From the NCBI RefSeq assembly GCF_000384415.1, contig NZ_ARVU01000001.1, forward strand, positions 1,922,001-1,986,000: DNA of 64,000 nucleotides, read 5' to 3'. Below, piece by piece: positions 17,039-27,171 of this stretch. Made by a program: the position numbers and the translations under genes. The notes below the pieces were generated by a model. It ran no database searches. It saw only the letters and a list, made by a program, of their open reading frames with translations, and had not been told where the DNA came from. The first letter of the stretch is position 1; every line of letters starts with the position of its first letter. The DNA is from Cycloclasticus pugetii PS-1. GTDB lineage: Bacteria; Pseudomonadota; Gammaproteobacteria; Methylococcales; Cycloclasticaceae.

Positions 17039-18189
17039 AACAATTCCTCCAAACCCAGCAGTAAATTATCAACTTGTGAGTCCGTATGGGTTGCCGATAA
17101 CGTAATTCTTAGCCTCTCACTCGCTTTTTTAACCGCTGGATAACGAATAGCGCCCACTAAAACACCTTTCTCTTTTAAATACTCACCCGCAGCCATGACC
17201 GCCTCATTACTACCAAGAATAATCGGCTGGATAGGTGTCTGCGAAGGCATTAAGTTAAGCCCTAATTGCTCGGCGCCTTTCCTAAACCTAGCGACCAAAT
17301 GCCGTAACTTTTCTCTGCGCCATGTTTCTTGTTGGCAAATTTTTAAACTTTGTCTGGTGGCTGCCATTACCGCTGACGGCATTGCAGTGGTAAAAACGTA
17401 GGTACGCGCTTGCTGTATCAACGTTTCGATAAGTTCTTCACTACCTGCAACAAAAGCCCCTGATGTTCCCAAGCCCTTGCCTAACGTCGCCATCAAAATG
17501 GGGACTTGTTGCTGATTTAAGTCGCATGCTTCCAATAACCCACCACCTTTTTCACCCAACACCCCTAGCCCATGCGCATCATCAATCATCAACATTGCAT
17601 TTGAGGTTTCCGTTAGACCAACCAAGTCCTGCATGTTGGCTTCATCACCGTCCATACTAAACACGCCATCACTAACGACCAACTTTCTGCGAGTTGATGA
17701 GCCTTCGAGCAATTGCTTTAACTGCCCCATATCACCATGAACAAACCGTTTAACCTGAGCACCAGAAAGTCTTCCGCCATCGATCAGTGATGCATGATTA
17801 AGTTTATCTTGGAAAATCTCATCGCCTTTATGAGCCATTGCCGATATTGCGCCTAGATTTGCCATATAGCCAGTTGAAAAAATCAACGCGCGATCACGCC
17901 CGGTAAATTCTGCCAGTTCTTCCTCAAGCGCATGATGTTCGGCACTATGGCCACAAATCAAATGCGCAGAACCACTTCCAACACCGTAACGTTCAGCAGC
18001 TTGTTGAAATGCTTTAATAACCGACGGATGATTTGCTAACCCCAGGTAGTCATTGCTCGAAAAGTTATCGAACATTTGCCCAGCCATTTGGACACTTGCA
18101 CCTTGAGGACTTTCGATTGTTTTGCGCAAGCGATAGCGCTGCTGACGCTTTAACTCATCGAGCTTTGTTGCTAACTCCCAAGGATCCAT
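17032..18189 (-). CDS. bioF: 8-amino-7-oxononanoate synthase
   Basis: PLP enzyme condensing pimeloyl-ACP/CoA with L-alanine. Family landmarks include FSSNDYLGLANHP, GSGSAHLICGHSAEH and the MLMIDDAHGLGVLGEKG cofactor aspartate. The Schiff-base lysine is in ATLGKGLGTSG near residue 240. Length is 385 residues. It lies 8 bp after bioB. Its last codons contain the GGAGG that appears to serve as ribosome-binding site for bioH. Confidence 0.97.
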   Translation of the reverse strand: MDPWELATKLDELKRQQRYRLRKTIESPQGASVQMAGQMFDNFSSNDYLGLANHPSVIKAFQQAAERYGVGSGSAHLICGHSAEHHALEEELAEFTGRDRALIFSTGYMANLGAISAMAHKGDEIFQDKLNHASLIDGGRLSGAQVKRFVHGDMGQLKQLLEGSSTRRKLVVSDGVFSMDGDEANMQDLVGLTETSNAMLMIDDAHGLGVLGEKGGGLLEACDLNQQQVPILMATLGKGLGTSGAFVAGSEELIETLIQQARTYVFTTAMPSAVMAATRQSLKICQQETWRREKLRHLVARFRKGAEQLGLNLMPSQTPIQPIILGSNEAVMAAGEYLKEKGVLVGAIRYPAVKKASERLRITLSATHTDSQVDNLLLGLEELFC

Positions 18190-18197
18190 ACAAAAAA

Positions 18198-19193
18198 CTA
18201 CACCGTTGCAGGATAAATACCTAATCGCTTAAACAATTGATGGTCTGCACTTTCTTCTGGATTTTCTGTGGTTAACAGTTGATCACCGTAAAAAATGGAG
18301 TTTGCGCCTGCAAAGAAACACATCGCCTGCATTTCATCGGTCATATCAGAACGACCAGCAGACAACCTGACTTGAGAAGTTGGCATTAAAATTCGAGCCA
18401 CTGCGATCGTTTTTATAAATTCAAGCGAGTCTATCGCCTCGGCACCGTCTAATGGCGTCCCTTTTACTTGCACTAATTTATTAATCGGTACGCTTTCTGG
18501 CGGATGCTCCATGTTCGCTAATGTTTGTAACATCTTTGCTCGGTCATCACTGGCCTCACCCATGCCGACAATTCCGCCGCTACACACGTTAATGCCGGCA
18601 TTTCGAACCGTATCAATCGTATCTAAGCGATCTTGATAGGTTCGCGTCGTAATCACCTCTTTATAATAGTCTTCTGACGTATCAATATTATGGTTGTAAT
18701 AATCTAGCCCAGCGTCTTTTAACTGTTGCGCTTGGCCATCTTCCAACATTCCCAAGGTAACACAGGTTTCCATTCCCAAGGCTTTTACCTCTTCAACCAT
18801 TTTGGTGACTTTATTTAAATCACGATCTTTAGGGCTACGCCATGCCGCCCCCATGCAAAATCGGCTTGCACCATTCGCTTTAGCTTCTTTAGCCGCATCA
18901 ACAACTGCTCTAATTTCCATTAATGCTTCTTTTTCCAGCCCCGTATCGTAACGAACACTTTGTGGGCAATAGGAGCAGTCTTCAGGGCATGCGCCCGTTT
19001 TAATACTCAATAAGGTGCTAATTTGAACCGCATTTGGGTCAAAATTCTCACGGTGGATAGTGTGCGCTTTAAAAAGCAAATCGTTGAATGGCAAATCAAA
19101 CAGTGCTTGAATTTTCTTTAACGGCCACGTGTTCCTAACTATATTAACGGCAGCTTTTTTTTGCTCGCCAATCGCTTCTGATGCTATGCTCAT
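18198..19193 (-). CDS. bioB: Biotin synthase
   Basis: Radical SAM enzyme inserting sulfur into dethiobiotin. The [4Fe-4S] cysteines are C69, C73 and C76 in [12 protein letters not shown]. The [2Fe-2S] site includes the NICSGG-like [13 protein letters not shown] cysteine. Length is 331 residues. It is first of bioBFHCD and starts with a clear ATG after AAAAGG. A dyad TTGACAA/TTGTCAA lies in the short divergent region with comF; it is a poor match to known BirA operators, so regulation is open. Confidence 0.97.
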   Translation of the reverse strand: MSIASEAIGEQKKAAVNIVRNTWPLKKIQALFDLPFNDLLFKAHTIHRENFDPNAVQISTLLSIKTGACPEDCSYCPQSVRYDTGLEKEALMEIRAVVDAAKEAKANGASRFCMGAAWRSPKDRDLNKVTKMVEEVKALGMETCVTLGMLEDGQAQQLKDAGLDYYNHNIDTSEDYYKEVITTRTYQDRLDTIDTVRNAGINVCSGGIVGMGEASDDRAKMLQTLANMEHPPESVPINKLVQVKGTPLDGAEAIDSLEFIKTIAVARILMPTSQVRLSAGRSDMTDEMQAMCFFAGANSIFYGDQLLTTENPEESADHQLFKRLGIYPATV

Positions 19194-19273
19194 TCAAAAA
19201 TACCTTTTCAACTGGATATAAATTGACAATGGTACATTAGGTTAAAAAGTTGTCAAAATTAATTTATACAAAA

Positions 19274-19963
19274 ATGGACAACTGGTCAAATATTATCCAA
19301 TTTAACCTTTACCCGCCCACTTGTTTTATTTGTGATCAGCCAGGGCATAATGCATTAGACCTATGCACTGAATGCCTACAAGAACTAAAGCCATCAACAC
19401 ACGCATGCCCAGTCTGCAATATAGAGCTCAGCGCTGTATCATCCATTTGTGGCCGCTGCCTACAAAGGCCACCCTGTTTTGACCATGTGTTTTCGTTATA
19501 CCGATACGAAGGTATTGCACAATTTTTAATTAAGTCATTAAAATTTCAAGCAAAACACAGTTGCGCAAGAACCATCGGGCACCTAATGGGGCAGCACTTC
19601 AAAACTCTCGAAAAGCTACCTGACGCCCTAATAGCTGTTCCACTACACCCAAAACGCCTAAAAGAACGAGGGTTTAACCAAGCAGAACTTATCGCTCAAC
19701 ATATACATAAAGAGCTCAACATTCCTCTGGTTTCGCCCGACCTGACTCGAATCATTAACAGCACGAGCCAAACCAGCCTTAAAGCCAGCGAACGTCGAAA
19801 AAACTTAAAAAATGCTTTTTGCTATGAGCCATCAATAGAACTTAGATCCATCGCTGTTATTGATGACGTGGTCACGACTGGATCGACAGCAAACGAAATT
19901 GCCAAAACGCTGAAGAAAAAAGGAGTGCAACAGGTTGAAATTTGGGCTTTTGCTCGGGCTTAA
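19274..19963 (+). CDS. ComF family phosphoribosyltransferase-like protein
   Basis: It has an N-terminal zinc ribbon with three cysteine pairs (CFIC, CTEC, CPVC) plus CGRC, followed by a PRTase domain. The PRPP loop is IAVIDDVVTTGSTANEIA near the C-terminus. ComF proteins are linked to DNA uptake; in many non-competent bacteria the role is unclear. I chose the ATG at 19274, giving MDNWSNII, because family members begin this way. A TTG at 19250 with AGG 8 bp upstream would add eight residues. It is divergent from bioB and overlaps ubiA by 4 bp tail to tail. Confidence 0.9.
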   Translation: MDNWSNIIQFNLYPPTCFICDQPGHNALDLCTECLQELKPSTHACPVCNIELSAVSSICGRCLQRPPCFDHVFSLYRYEGIAQFLIKSLKFQAKHSCARTIGHLMGQHFKTLEKLPDALIAVPLHPKRLKERGFNQAELIAQHIHKELNIPLVSPDLTRIINSTSQTSLKASERRKNLKNAFCYEPSIELRSIAVIDDVVTTGSTANEIAKTLKKKGVQQVEIWAFARA

Positions 19964-20847
19964 GCAACAATACCTTTTACTGCATAGTCCGCAGCTATAC
20001 CTACAAAAACGATTAAACCGAGCCAGTTATTATTTAAAAACGCCGCCATACACTTTGAGCGATCTCGATCTTTGATCAAATACTGATGGTAAATAGACAG
20101 TAAAAACGCAATGAAGACGGCTGTAAAATAAAGGCTGCCCAAATCTGCTTTTTGCCCAATCATGATCAACGCTATAAAAAATAATAGCTGGAAAAAACCA
20201 ATCAATACTTTATCCAAATCACCGAACAAAATGGCCGTAGATTTAACCCCAATTTTTAAATCATCATCACGGTCAACCATTGCGTACATCGTATCGTAGA
20301 TCACTGCCCATATCACTGTAGCGGTAAAGATCAGCCAAGCCATCGCAGGCACAGTATTTGTTTGAGCAGCAAAAATCATAGGAACGGCCCAGCCAAATGC
20401 CATGCCTAAGAATATTTGCGGCAAATGAGTATGGCGTTTCATAAAGGGATACAACGAGGCTAAAAAAACAGCACCCAATGATAAATAAATTGTCAGCGTG
20501 CTCATCAGTAACACCAACAGCGACGACGCAAAAACCAAAACAAAAAATAATTGCAATGCTTCAGTGGGCTCTACTTGCCCTAAGGCTAGCGGTCGATCTT
20601 TTGTTCGCAACACATGTGGGTCAAGTTTTCTATCTGCATAATCGTTAATCACACAGCCAGCCGAACGCATCAACACCACGCCCAACGTAAACACGATCAA
20701 AACCAGAATATCCGGCTTGCCATTACTGGCGATCCAAAGCGCCCAATACATCGGCCAAAGTAATAATAGGCTACCAATTGGCTTATGCATGCGTGTTAAA
20801 CGCCAATACGCCTCAATGTTTTCTTTTTTTAATTCTAATTTCATCAT
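19960..20847 (-). CDS. ubiA: 4-hydroxybenzoate octaprenyltransferase
   Basis: Membrane prenyltransferase joining the polyprenyl tail to 4-hydroxybenzoate in ubiquinone synthesis. The first Asp-rich motif is NDYADRKLDPHVLRTKDRPL and the second YAMVDRDDDLKIGVKSTA. Eight to nine helices are visible over 295 residues. It is coupled to ubiC by a one-base TAATG overlap, so substrate formation and use are encoded together. Confidence 0.97.
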   Translation of the reverse strand: MMKLELKKENIEAYWRLTRMHKPIGSLLLLWPMYWALWIASNGKPDILVLIVFTLGVVLMRSAGCVINDYADRKLDPHVLRTKDRPLALGQVEPTEALQLFFVLVFASSLLVLLMSTLTIYLSLGAVFLASLYPFMKRHTHLPQIFLGMAFGWAVPMIFAAQTNTVPAMAWLIFTATVIWAVIYDTMYAMVDRDDDLKIGVKSTAILFGDLDKVLIGFFQLLFFIALIMIGQKADLGSLYFTAVFIAFLLSIYHQYLIKDRDRSKCMAAFLNNNWLGLIVFVGIAADYAVKGIVA

Positions 20848-21416
20848 TAATTATACAAAGCTGGTAAAAAAAACTCGCTAACCAAAAACACGTGTTTATT
20901 AAGCTGATAAGCATTACGACGTGCCCAGATATGCGGCTGACCTTCAAGCATTTTTTGAGTTTCTAGGTTTAACTGATGGCAGCCAATTTTAGCCAGATCA
21001 AGCCCTACTCTTTTTAACCTTGGGTCACTAAAAATGACTTCGCCCAGCGGTTTGTCCCCTAGGTGCGTTAATTCTTGCAAGTGATGGGCAGCTTTTCTTG
21101 GCAAAGTGGTCCGTGCAAATACAAACGGTTGATTATTAATATTCAGCTGCACCTCACGAATAAGCGCATACCGATACGGGCGCTGATTTAAATAGCGGGC
21201 ATCCGCCAATAAAGGTTTTGCCAGTCCTTGCCCTAACACATTGACACTAAAAGGCTCATCAAATGTATTTTTCATTCGCACAGTAAGTGAATTAGGCTCT
21301 AATAACCAGTCTACCACCTGTTGCGGCATCGAGTGTATTGGCCATCGGCTTAACGCACGCCATACGGGTTCTTGTAGGAAAAAGTTATTAATGTTCTTCA
21401 ACACAGCCTGACTCAA
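20847..21416 (-). CDS. ubiC: Chorismate lyase
   Basis: Converts chorismate to 4-hydroxybenzoate and pyruvate, the first committed ubiquinone step. The 189-residue protein has the UbiC features SLTVRMKNTFDEPFSVNVL, YALIREVQLNINNQPFVFART and LGEVIFSDPRLKR. E. coli UbiC is about 165 residues, so this one is slightly long. The gene begins immediately after the recG stop codon and overlaps ubiA by one base. Confidence 0.93.
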   Translation of the reverse strand: MSQAVLKNINNFFLQEPVWRALSRWPIHSMPQQVVDWLLEPNSLTVRMKNTFDEPFSVNVLGQGLAKPLLADARYLNQRPYRYALIREVQLNINNQPFVFARTTLPRKAAHHLQELTHLGDKPLGEVIFSDPRLKRVGLDLAKIGCHQLNLETQKMLEGQPHIWARRNAYQLNKHVFLVSEFFLPALYN

Positions 21417-23501
21417 TTAAACTTGCGCATATTCTACTGAATTCGCTATCCAACGGTGAACTAATGGCTCAACTAACTCCGGCTGTATTCGCAAAACCTC
21501 CTCCGCAGACAGTGCCACTTGATCTAACAACTCAGCATCTCTCACTAAGTCAGCCACTTTAAACCGCATAAAACCAGCCTGTCGCTGACCTAATATTTCC
21601 CCTGGACCACGCAATTGCATGTCTTTTTCGGCAATTTTAAAACCATCCGTTGTTTCACGCATAATTGATAACCGCTCACTGGCATTTTTTGACAACGGCG
21701 CCTTATACATCAGCACACAATGACTTTCTCGTTGCCCCCTGCCGACCCTACCTCGCAGTTGATGTAGTTGCGCCAAGCCCAAACGTTCGGCATTTTCAAT
21801 GACCATTAGACTTGCGTTAGGTACATCAACACCTACTTCAATAACCGTTGTCGCCACCAGAACCTGTAATGCTTGCTGCTTAAATTGCATCATCACAGTC
21901 TGCTTTTCTTGTGCTTTCATCCGACCATGTACCAAGCCAATTTTCAACCTTGGTAAACACTCTCGCAGCAAATCAGCCGCTACTTCAGCTGCCTGACACT
22001 GTAAAGCCTCCGACTCTTCAACCAGCGTACAAACCCAATACACTTGCCGGCCATCCTCAACCCCTTTTTCAATTCGCTCAATAATTTGTTCTCTTTTAGA
22101 GACCGGAAGCACCGCCGTGGTCACTGGTGTTCGCCCGGGTGGTAGCTCGTTAATAATCGACAAATCTAAATCTGCATACCCTAACATTGCTAGGGTTCTT
22201 GGAATGGGGGTTGCTGTCATCACCAACTGATGCGGATAACCCCCTGTCTTCGCCCCTTTATCGCGTAACGCTAATCGTTGATGCACACCAAACCGATGCT
22301 GTTCATCAATAATGACTAGACCTAGGTTTGCAAAGGTTACTTTTTTTTGAAACAAGGCTTGTGTGCCAATTACGATGTTAGACCGACCTTCGGCAATATC
22401 GGCAGTAATTGACTCGTATGTTTTTCCCTTATGTTGTCCAACAAGCCAATCCACTTGAACACCTAGATCTTTTAGCCACAATTGGAAGTTTTTGAAATGT
22501 TGCTCTGCTAATAGTTCTGTTGGTGCCATCATTGCTACCTGATACCCCGCCTCTGTAGCTGCTAAGGCAGCACACGCTGCAACCACTGTTTTCCCTGAAC
22601 CAACATCCCCTTGCAATAAACGTTGCATCGGGTGTGAACGTGCCAGATCTGACAATATTTCTTGAATCACTCGGTTTTGTGCATTAGTCAGCTCAAAACC
22701 CAATGATGTTAAAAAACGCTGTCGACTTTCCCCAGCCGATTTAAAACTCGGCGCAACATCACAACGAATGCCTTTTTTTAACCGGCTTAAACTAAGGTGA
22801 TGAGCCAGTAATTCTTCAAATATTAAGCGTTTAAATGCCGGTCGCTGACTGGCATCCGAGCTTGGCATTGTGTCTGGGTAGTGTAATTGCTGCAAACTGT
22901 CTACTAACGTAGGCAGACCGCGTTGACTCAACATGGACTGCGGCAAACAATCACGAATGCCCATCCCTTGTTGAAGGAGCAAAAAAGCCTGCCTTATCAG
23001 TTTCCTAAATGATGCTTGATGTAAGCCATCTGTTACTGGGTAAACCGCAAGCAAACCTTCTTGAATTACACCGCGTTGCGCTTCATTAATCAACTGATAT
23101 TCAGGGTGGACCACATCAGCAACCCCTTGTTTACTATAAGATTTAATATCACCAAAACAACGTAGCCACTGACCACGCTGCATAGCTTGTTTTTGACTGT
23201 TTGAAAAGTGAAAAAAACGTAATGTGACAAAGCCCGTCCCATCACTCAAGCGAACGAGCAAAGAGCGTCGCCCCCTAAAAACCACCTCTGCTAACTCAAC
23301 TTGACCTTCAAATAAAGACGACTCCCCTGTTTTCAACGAGCCTATCGCAACCACCTTGCTTCTGTCTTCATAACGAAATGGCAAATGAAACAAGATATCT
23401 GCAACACTCACGATCCCTAGCCGACTTAATTTTTCGGCTACTTTTTCGCCAACACCTTTAAGGTAAGTTATGGGCAAATCATCCAAATAACTATCCACCA
23501 C
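21417..23501 (-). CDS. recG: ATP-dependent DNA helicase RecG
   Basis: Superfamily 2 helicase that reverses stalled replication forks and processes branched DNA. The N-terminal wedge/OB domain spans about residues 55-170. Walker A is GDVGSGKT near 291-298, Walker B DEQHRFG, motif III MTATPIPRTLAM and motif VI QLRGRVGRGQ. Length is 694 residues. It abuts ubiC and lies 25 bp after ridA in the spoT-recG neighbourhood usual for gammaproteobacteria. trmH, which lies between spoT and recG in E. coli, is missing. Confidence 0.97.
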   Translation of the reverse strand: MVDSYLDDLPITYLKGVGEKVAEKLSRLGIVSVADILFHLPFRYEDRSKVVAIGSLKTGESSLFEGQVELAEVVFRGRRSLLVRLSDGTGFVTLRFFHFSNSQKQAMQRGQWLRCFGDIKSYSKQGVADVVHPEYQLINEAQRGVIQEGLLAVYPVTDGLHQASFRKLIRQAFLLLQQGMGIRDCLPQSMLSQRGLPTLVDSLQQLHYPDTMPSSDASQRPAFKRLIFEELLAHHLSLSRLKKGIRCDVAPSFKSAGESRQRFLTSLGFELTNAQNRVIQEILSDLARSHPMQRLLQGDVGSGKTVVAACAALAATEAGYQVAMMAPTELLAEQHFKNFQLWLKDLGVQVDWLVGQHKGKTYESITADIAEGRSNIVIGTQALFQKKVTFANLGLVIIDEQHRFGVHQRLALRDKGAKTGGYPHQLVMTATPIPRTLAMLGYADLDLSIINELPPGRTPVTTAVLPVSKREQIIERIEKGVEDGRQVYWVCTLVEESEALQCQAAEVAADLLRECLPRLKIGLVHGRMKAQEKQTVMMQFKQQALQVLVATTVIEVGVDVPNASLMVIENAERLGLAQLHQLRGRVGRGQRESHCVLMYKAPLSKNASERLSIMRETTDGFKIAEKDMQLRGPGEILGQRQAGFMRFKVADLVRDAELLDQVALSAEEVLRIQPELVEPLVHRWIANSVEYAQV

Positions 23502-23526
23502 TATAACAGCCTTCTATGCAATAGTA

Positions 23527-23916
23527 TTAATCGTCAACCAATACCATGACAGCGTCCATTTCAACACGACTATTTTTTGGTAATTCAGCCACGCCTATTG
23601 CCGCTCGTGCTGGGTAGGGCTGCGAAAAGTGGGCCGCCATTTTTTCATTGACCACCGGAAAGTCCGCCATATCAGTTAAATAAATATTTAGTTTTACAAT
23701 ATCTGCCAAACCACCGCCTGCCGCTTGTGCCACAGCGGTTAAGTTTTTTAATACTTGTTCAATTTGCTCTTCAATGCCGCCGCTAACCAGCACCATAGTT
23801 TCTGGCAATAGTGGAATTTGACCGGATAAATAAACCGTTTGGTCCACCTTAATCGCCTGCGAATAAGTGCCGATAGCATCTGGTGCTAAATCTGTATGAA
23901 TGACTGTTTTTTGCAA
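23527..23916 (-). CDS. ridA: RidA family reactive imine/enamine deaminase
   Basis: Small trimeric enzyme that hydrolyses reactive enamine/imine intermediates released by PLP dehydratases. The YSQAIKV and VYLSGQIPL strands and the C-terminal [20 protein letters not shown] signature, with its conserved arginine and glutamate, are intact. Length is 129 residues. It lies 10 bp downstream of spoT, an arrangement shared with many pseudomonads. Confidence 0.96.
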   Translation of the reverse strand: MQKTVIHTDLAPDAIGTYSQAIKVDQTVYLSGQIPLLPETMVLVSGGIEEQIEQVLKNLTAVAQAAGGGLADIVKLNIYLTDMADFPVVNEKMAAHFSQPYPARAAIGVAELPKNSRVEMDAVMVLVDD

Positions 23917-23926
23917 AGCGCCCTCC

Positions 23927-26089
23927 TTAGTTCCTAATTCGTGCTATTTTTATAACCGATGCAAGTGCATGTAAACGACGCATCACCCTTGCTAAATGCT
24001 TCCTATCCCGTACCGTTATGGTAAAAACATCACTAGAAGCATCTGCAGAACGTGAGGCTATTTTGATGTTTTCAATATTACAATCATACGATGATAATAT
24101 TGACGCAATCTCTGCTAAAACACCCCGCTCATTCTTTAACTCTAAGCCTATATCGGAACTAAACTCGCCTTCCACAATATTGGCCCACTGAACACTTAAC
24201 CAATTTTTGTGTTTGCGTTTATATTCCCGTGTGTTTTTACAATGCACCCGATGTACCACCACACCACGCCCAGGGTTAAAAAAACCAATAATTTTATCGC
24301 CTGGAATTGGCCTACAGCAGGTACCCAAATTAATCAGCATCCCATCTGCACCGTGGATATTAAGCGTGGCTGTTGCTTGCTTACCCTTGGCAATGTCGAT
24401 GAAGGAGTCTTCATCCCCAGCTGCTGCAATTAAATGTTGCGCAACCAACAAAGGCATTCGATTACCAAAGCCCAAATCCATCAATAAGGCATCAAGCGAA
24501 CCAATTTGCTGTTCGCTTAAAAACTTTTGTAATTGTTCAGGGTCAACATCATCAAAATTTAAGCCGACACTTTTAAACTCTGCATTCAACAGTTGACCAC
24601 CAAGACGAATAGCATCACGCTCTTTAAATTCTTTAAGGTGATTTCGAATAGCGTGCCTTGCTTTGTTGGTTACAACAAAATTTAACCAATTGGGGTTACA
24701 GACTGCAAAATCACTGGTCATAATTTCAATAGTCTGGCCATTTCTAAGCACTGTGTGCAACGGCTCCATTATTCTATTTATCTTCACGCCAGCACACGCC
24801 ATACCAATATCGGTATGAACCGCAAAGGCAAAATCAACCGCCGTAGAGCCTTTAGGCAATTTAACAATTTTGCCTTTCGGCGAGAACACAAAAATTTCTG
24901 TCGGAAACAGATCTACCTTTAACGTATCAATAAACTCAAACGAGTCATCAGAACCCTTTTGCGTTTCTAACAGGTTCCTTAACCATTCATGCGCTCTCAC
25001 TTTTGCATCATGCGCAACATCTGTTGTCTTATAAAGCCAATGTGCGGCAATCCCTGACTCAGCCAAACGATCCATTTCTAAGGTTCTAATTTGAAGCTCT
25101 ATTGGCACTCCAAAGGGGCCAACTAATACGGTATGTAATGACTGATAGCCATTCGTTTTTGGCAAAGCGATGTAATCTTTAAATCGACCCGGCACCGGTT
25201 TGAATAAATTATGCAGCAAGCCTAAGGCTTGATAGCATTGCTCAATTGTCTCGACAATCACCCTAAAGGCATACACATCAAACACTTCGTTAAAAGGTAT
25301 GTTTTGCCGTTTCATTTTTCGATAAACGCTGTACAAGTTCTTTTCACGCCCGTAAATAACGCCCGGAAAGTCGGTGTCTAAAAACTTTTCTACCAGTAAT
25401 TTCTCTACTTTATCGACGACCTCTTTTCGGTTGCCTCGAGCTTTTTTAATGCTTTTATTGATAATCGCTCTGCGACGAGGGAACATTGCTTCAAAACTAA
25501 GGTCTTCTAATTCAAGCCGAAACTCATGCATCCCTAGCCGATGTGCAATAGGCGCATAAATATCTAATGTTTCTTTGGCAATCCTCCGTCTGCTAGCGGG
25601 TTTCATCACCTTAATTGTTCGCATATTATGCAAACGGTCAGCTAATTTAATAATAATCACTCGCAAATCTTTTGCCATTGCCAAAAACATTTTGCGCATA
25701 TTTTCAGCCTGCGCTTCTTCACGAGTTTTAAAGTTAATTTTTGTGAGTTTACTCACTGCATCAACAAGGCCAGCAACATCATCATTAAATAACGAGGCCA
25801 ATTCCTCATAGGTCGTGTCTGTATCTTCAAGAAGATCATGCATTATGGCAGCCATAATGCAGTCAACATCCATTTTCATATGACTTAAAATGAGTGCGAC
25901 AGACACTGGGTGACAAATATAATCTTCACCACTCAATCGGTATTGTCCAGCATGTGCTTCACTGGCCACTTGGTACGCCTGATGAACCTGATCCAATTGC
26001 TCCTGCGATAAGTACTCAGACAACACTGACATTAGCTCTGCTAACAAGGCCGTTTGCGGCAATTCAACGTTTTCTTTTTCTACATCCAT
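23927..26089 (-). CDS. spoT: Bifunctional (p)ppGpp synthetase/hydrolase SpoT
   Basis: A 720-residue Rel/Spo homologue with HD hydrolase (HDLLEDT at 84-90), synthetase ([19 protein letters not shown]), TGS ([22 protein letters not shown]) and C-terminal ACT domains. The intact HD motif marks it as SpoT-type rather than RelA. No Shine-Dalgarno sequence precedes the ATG. M20 aligns better with the E. coli N-terminus, so the start may be internal. A strong terminator stands just 25 bp upstream, so it may not simply be read from rpoZ. Confidence 0.96.
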   Translation of the reverse strand: MDVEKENVELPQTALLAELMSVLSEYLSQEQLDQVHQAYQVASEAHAGQYRLSGEDYICHPVSVALILSHMKMDVDCIMAAIMHDLLEDTDTTYEELASLFNDDVAGLVDAVSKLTKINFKTREEAQAENMRKMFLAMAKDLRVIIIKLADRLHNMRTIKVMKPASRRRIAKETLDIYAPIAHRLGMHEFRLELEDLSFEAMFPRRRAIINKSIKKARGNRKEVVDKVEKLLVEKFLDTDFPGVIYGREKNLYSVYRKMKRQNIPFNEVFDVYAFRVIVETIEQCYQALGLLHNLFKPVPGRFKDYIALPKTNGYQSLHTVLVGPFGVPIELQIRTLEMDRLAESGIAAHWLYKTTDVAHDAKVRAHEWLRNLLETQKGSDDSFEFIDTLKVDLFPTEIFVFSPKGKIVKLPKGSTAVDFAFAVHTDIGMACAGVKINRIMEPLHTVLRNGQTIEIMTSDFAVCNPNWLNFVVTNKARHAIRNHLKEFKERDAIRLGGQLLNAEFKSVGLNFDDVDPEQLQKFLSEQQIGSLDALLMDLGFGNRMPLLVAQHLIAAAGDEDSFIDIAKGKQATATLNIHGADGMLINLGTCCRPIPGDKIIGFFNPGRGVVVHRVHCKNTREYKRKHKNWLSVQWANIVEGEFSSDIGLELKNERGVLAEIASILSSYDCNIENIKIASRSADASSDVFTITVRDRKHLARVMRRLHALASVIKIARIRN

Positions 26090-26116
26090 CTACAATTATT
26101 TTCTTTTTCACATAAA

Positions 26117-26145
26117 AAATGCCCATGAGAGCATCATGAGCATTT
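26117..26145 (-). terminator. Rho-independent terminator after rpoZ, before spoT
   Basis: On the minus strand AAATGCTCATGA pairs with TCATGGGCATTT through a 12-bp stem containing one U-G wobble, with a 5-base loop and a six-T tail. It lies 64 bp past the rpoZ stop and just before the spoT start. Confidence 0.85.
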
Positions 26146-26208
26146 GAGTCTATCACCAAAACTCTATTGGCGAATAGGCAGCGTTTCTAATTTTTTAGTT
26201 GGCCAACC

Positions 26209-26481
26209 CTAGTTTTCTTCAACAGTCACTTGCTCAGTTGAATCAGCGTCTTCAATAAACAGCTCTTCAATCGGTGGATTATCAACCAAGTCCAACGCTT
26301 CTTCGGTGATATGACCGGCTGCGATTTCTCTCAGAGCAAGAACAGTTGGTTTATCATTTTCAAGCTCAAGGCTTGAATCAGCACCATCCATTATCTGGCG
26401 CGCACGTCTTGAAGCTAATAAAACCAACTCAAAACGGTTGTCTAATTTTTCAAGACAGTCAGAAACTGTTACACGTGCCAT
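26209..26481 (-). CDS. rpoZ: RNA polymerase omega subunit
   Basis: A 90-residue protein starting [20 protein letters not shown] with [10 protein letters not shown], the conserved omega segment that folds around the beta-prime C-terminus. Omega also forms part of a ppGpp site in RNA polymerase, which fits its place next to spoT. It follows gmk by 63 bp. A strong terminator lies downstream. Confidence 0.97.
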   Translation of the reverse strand: MARVTVSDCLEKLDNRFELVLLASRRARQIMDGADSSLELENDKPTVLALREIAAGHITEEALDLVDNPPIEELFIEDADSTEQVTVEEN

Positions 26482-26544
26482 TTGAACCCCTTTTAAATAT
26501 GAAATAATTTGAATAGTCGAACATTATACTATATTTTTAAATAA

Positions 26545-27162
26545 TTAATTAAGCAACTGATTAATCAAAGCCGAGTGGGTGAGTTTTCCCCTTTTCATGG
26601 CTAATCGTTGAGTCTTTACAATCATGGCTAGCTCGTCCAAAGCCACTTCAAAATCATCATTGACCACCAAGAAATCATATTCTTCATGATGCACCATTTC
26701 ATCCACTGCTGTACGCATTCGCTTATTGATAACCTCGTCGCTATCTAACCCACGTCCTCGCAACCTTTCCTCGAGAACCTGTTTGGACGGTGGCAAAATA
26801 AATATTGAACAGCTATCCTTCATCACACGGCGAACTTGTTGCGCCCCTTGCCAGTCAATCTCTAGAATAATATCCACCCCTTGTGCTAACTTTTCATCAA
26901 CCAAGCGCTTGGACGTTCCATACGAATTGCCAAAAACGGTCGCGTATTCTAAAAAGCCATCTTGCGCAACAACCTGTTGAAAGCCTTCCTCGCTGATAAA
27001 GTGATAATCAATACCACTCACCTCACCTGACCGTGGTGCTCTCGTTGTACTTGAAACAGACACCTCAATATCTGAGAGTGTCTCTAATAACGCCTTCACT
27101 AAACTTGTTTTACCAGCCCCCGAGGGTGCAGATACGATAAATAATTGCCCTGTTCTCGTCAC
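26545..27162 (-). CDS. gmk: Guanylate kinase
   Basis: Phosphorylates GMP to GDP with ATP. The P-loop SAPSGAGKTS is at residues 11-20. The GMP-binding segments STTRAPRSGEVSGIDYHFIS and EYATVFGNSYGTSK are complete, as is DIILEIDWQGAQQVR. Length is 205 residues. It lies 9 bp after yicC, the usual yicC-gmk-rpoZ order. Confidence 0.97.
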   Translation of the reverse strand: MTRTGQLFIVSAPSGAGKTSLVKALLETLSDIEVSVSSTTRAPRSGEVSGIDYHFISEEGFQQVVAQDGFLEYATVFGNSYGTSKRLVDEKLAQGVDIILEIDWQGAQQVRRVMKDSCSIFILPPSKQVLEERLRGRGLDSDEVINKRMRTAVDEMVHHEEYDFLVVNDDFEVALDELAMIVKTQRLAMKRGKLTHSALINQLLN

Positions 27163-27171
27163 TTTTGTCCT

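Noticed and set aside
19223-19256. BirA operator upstream of bioB
   Set aside because: The half-sites and spacing do not fit the known BirA consensus; only a generic dyad remains.
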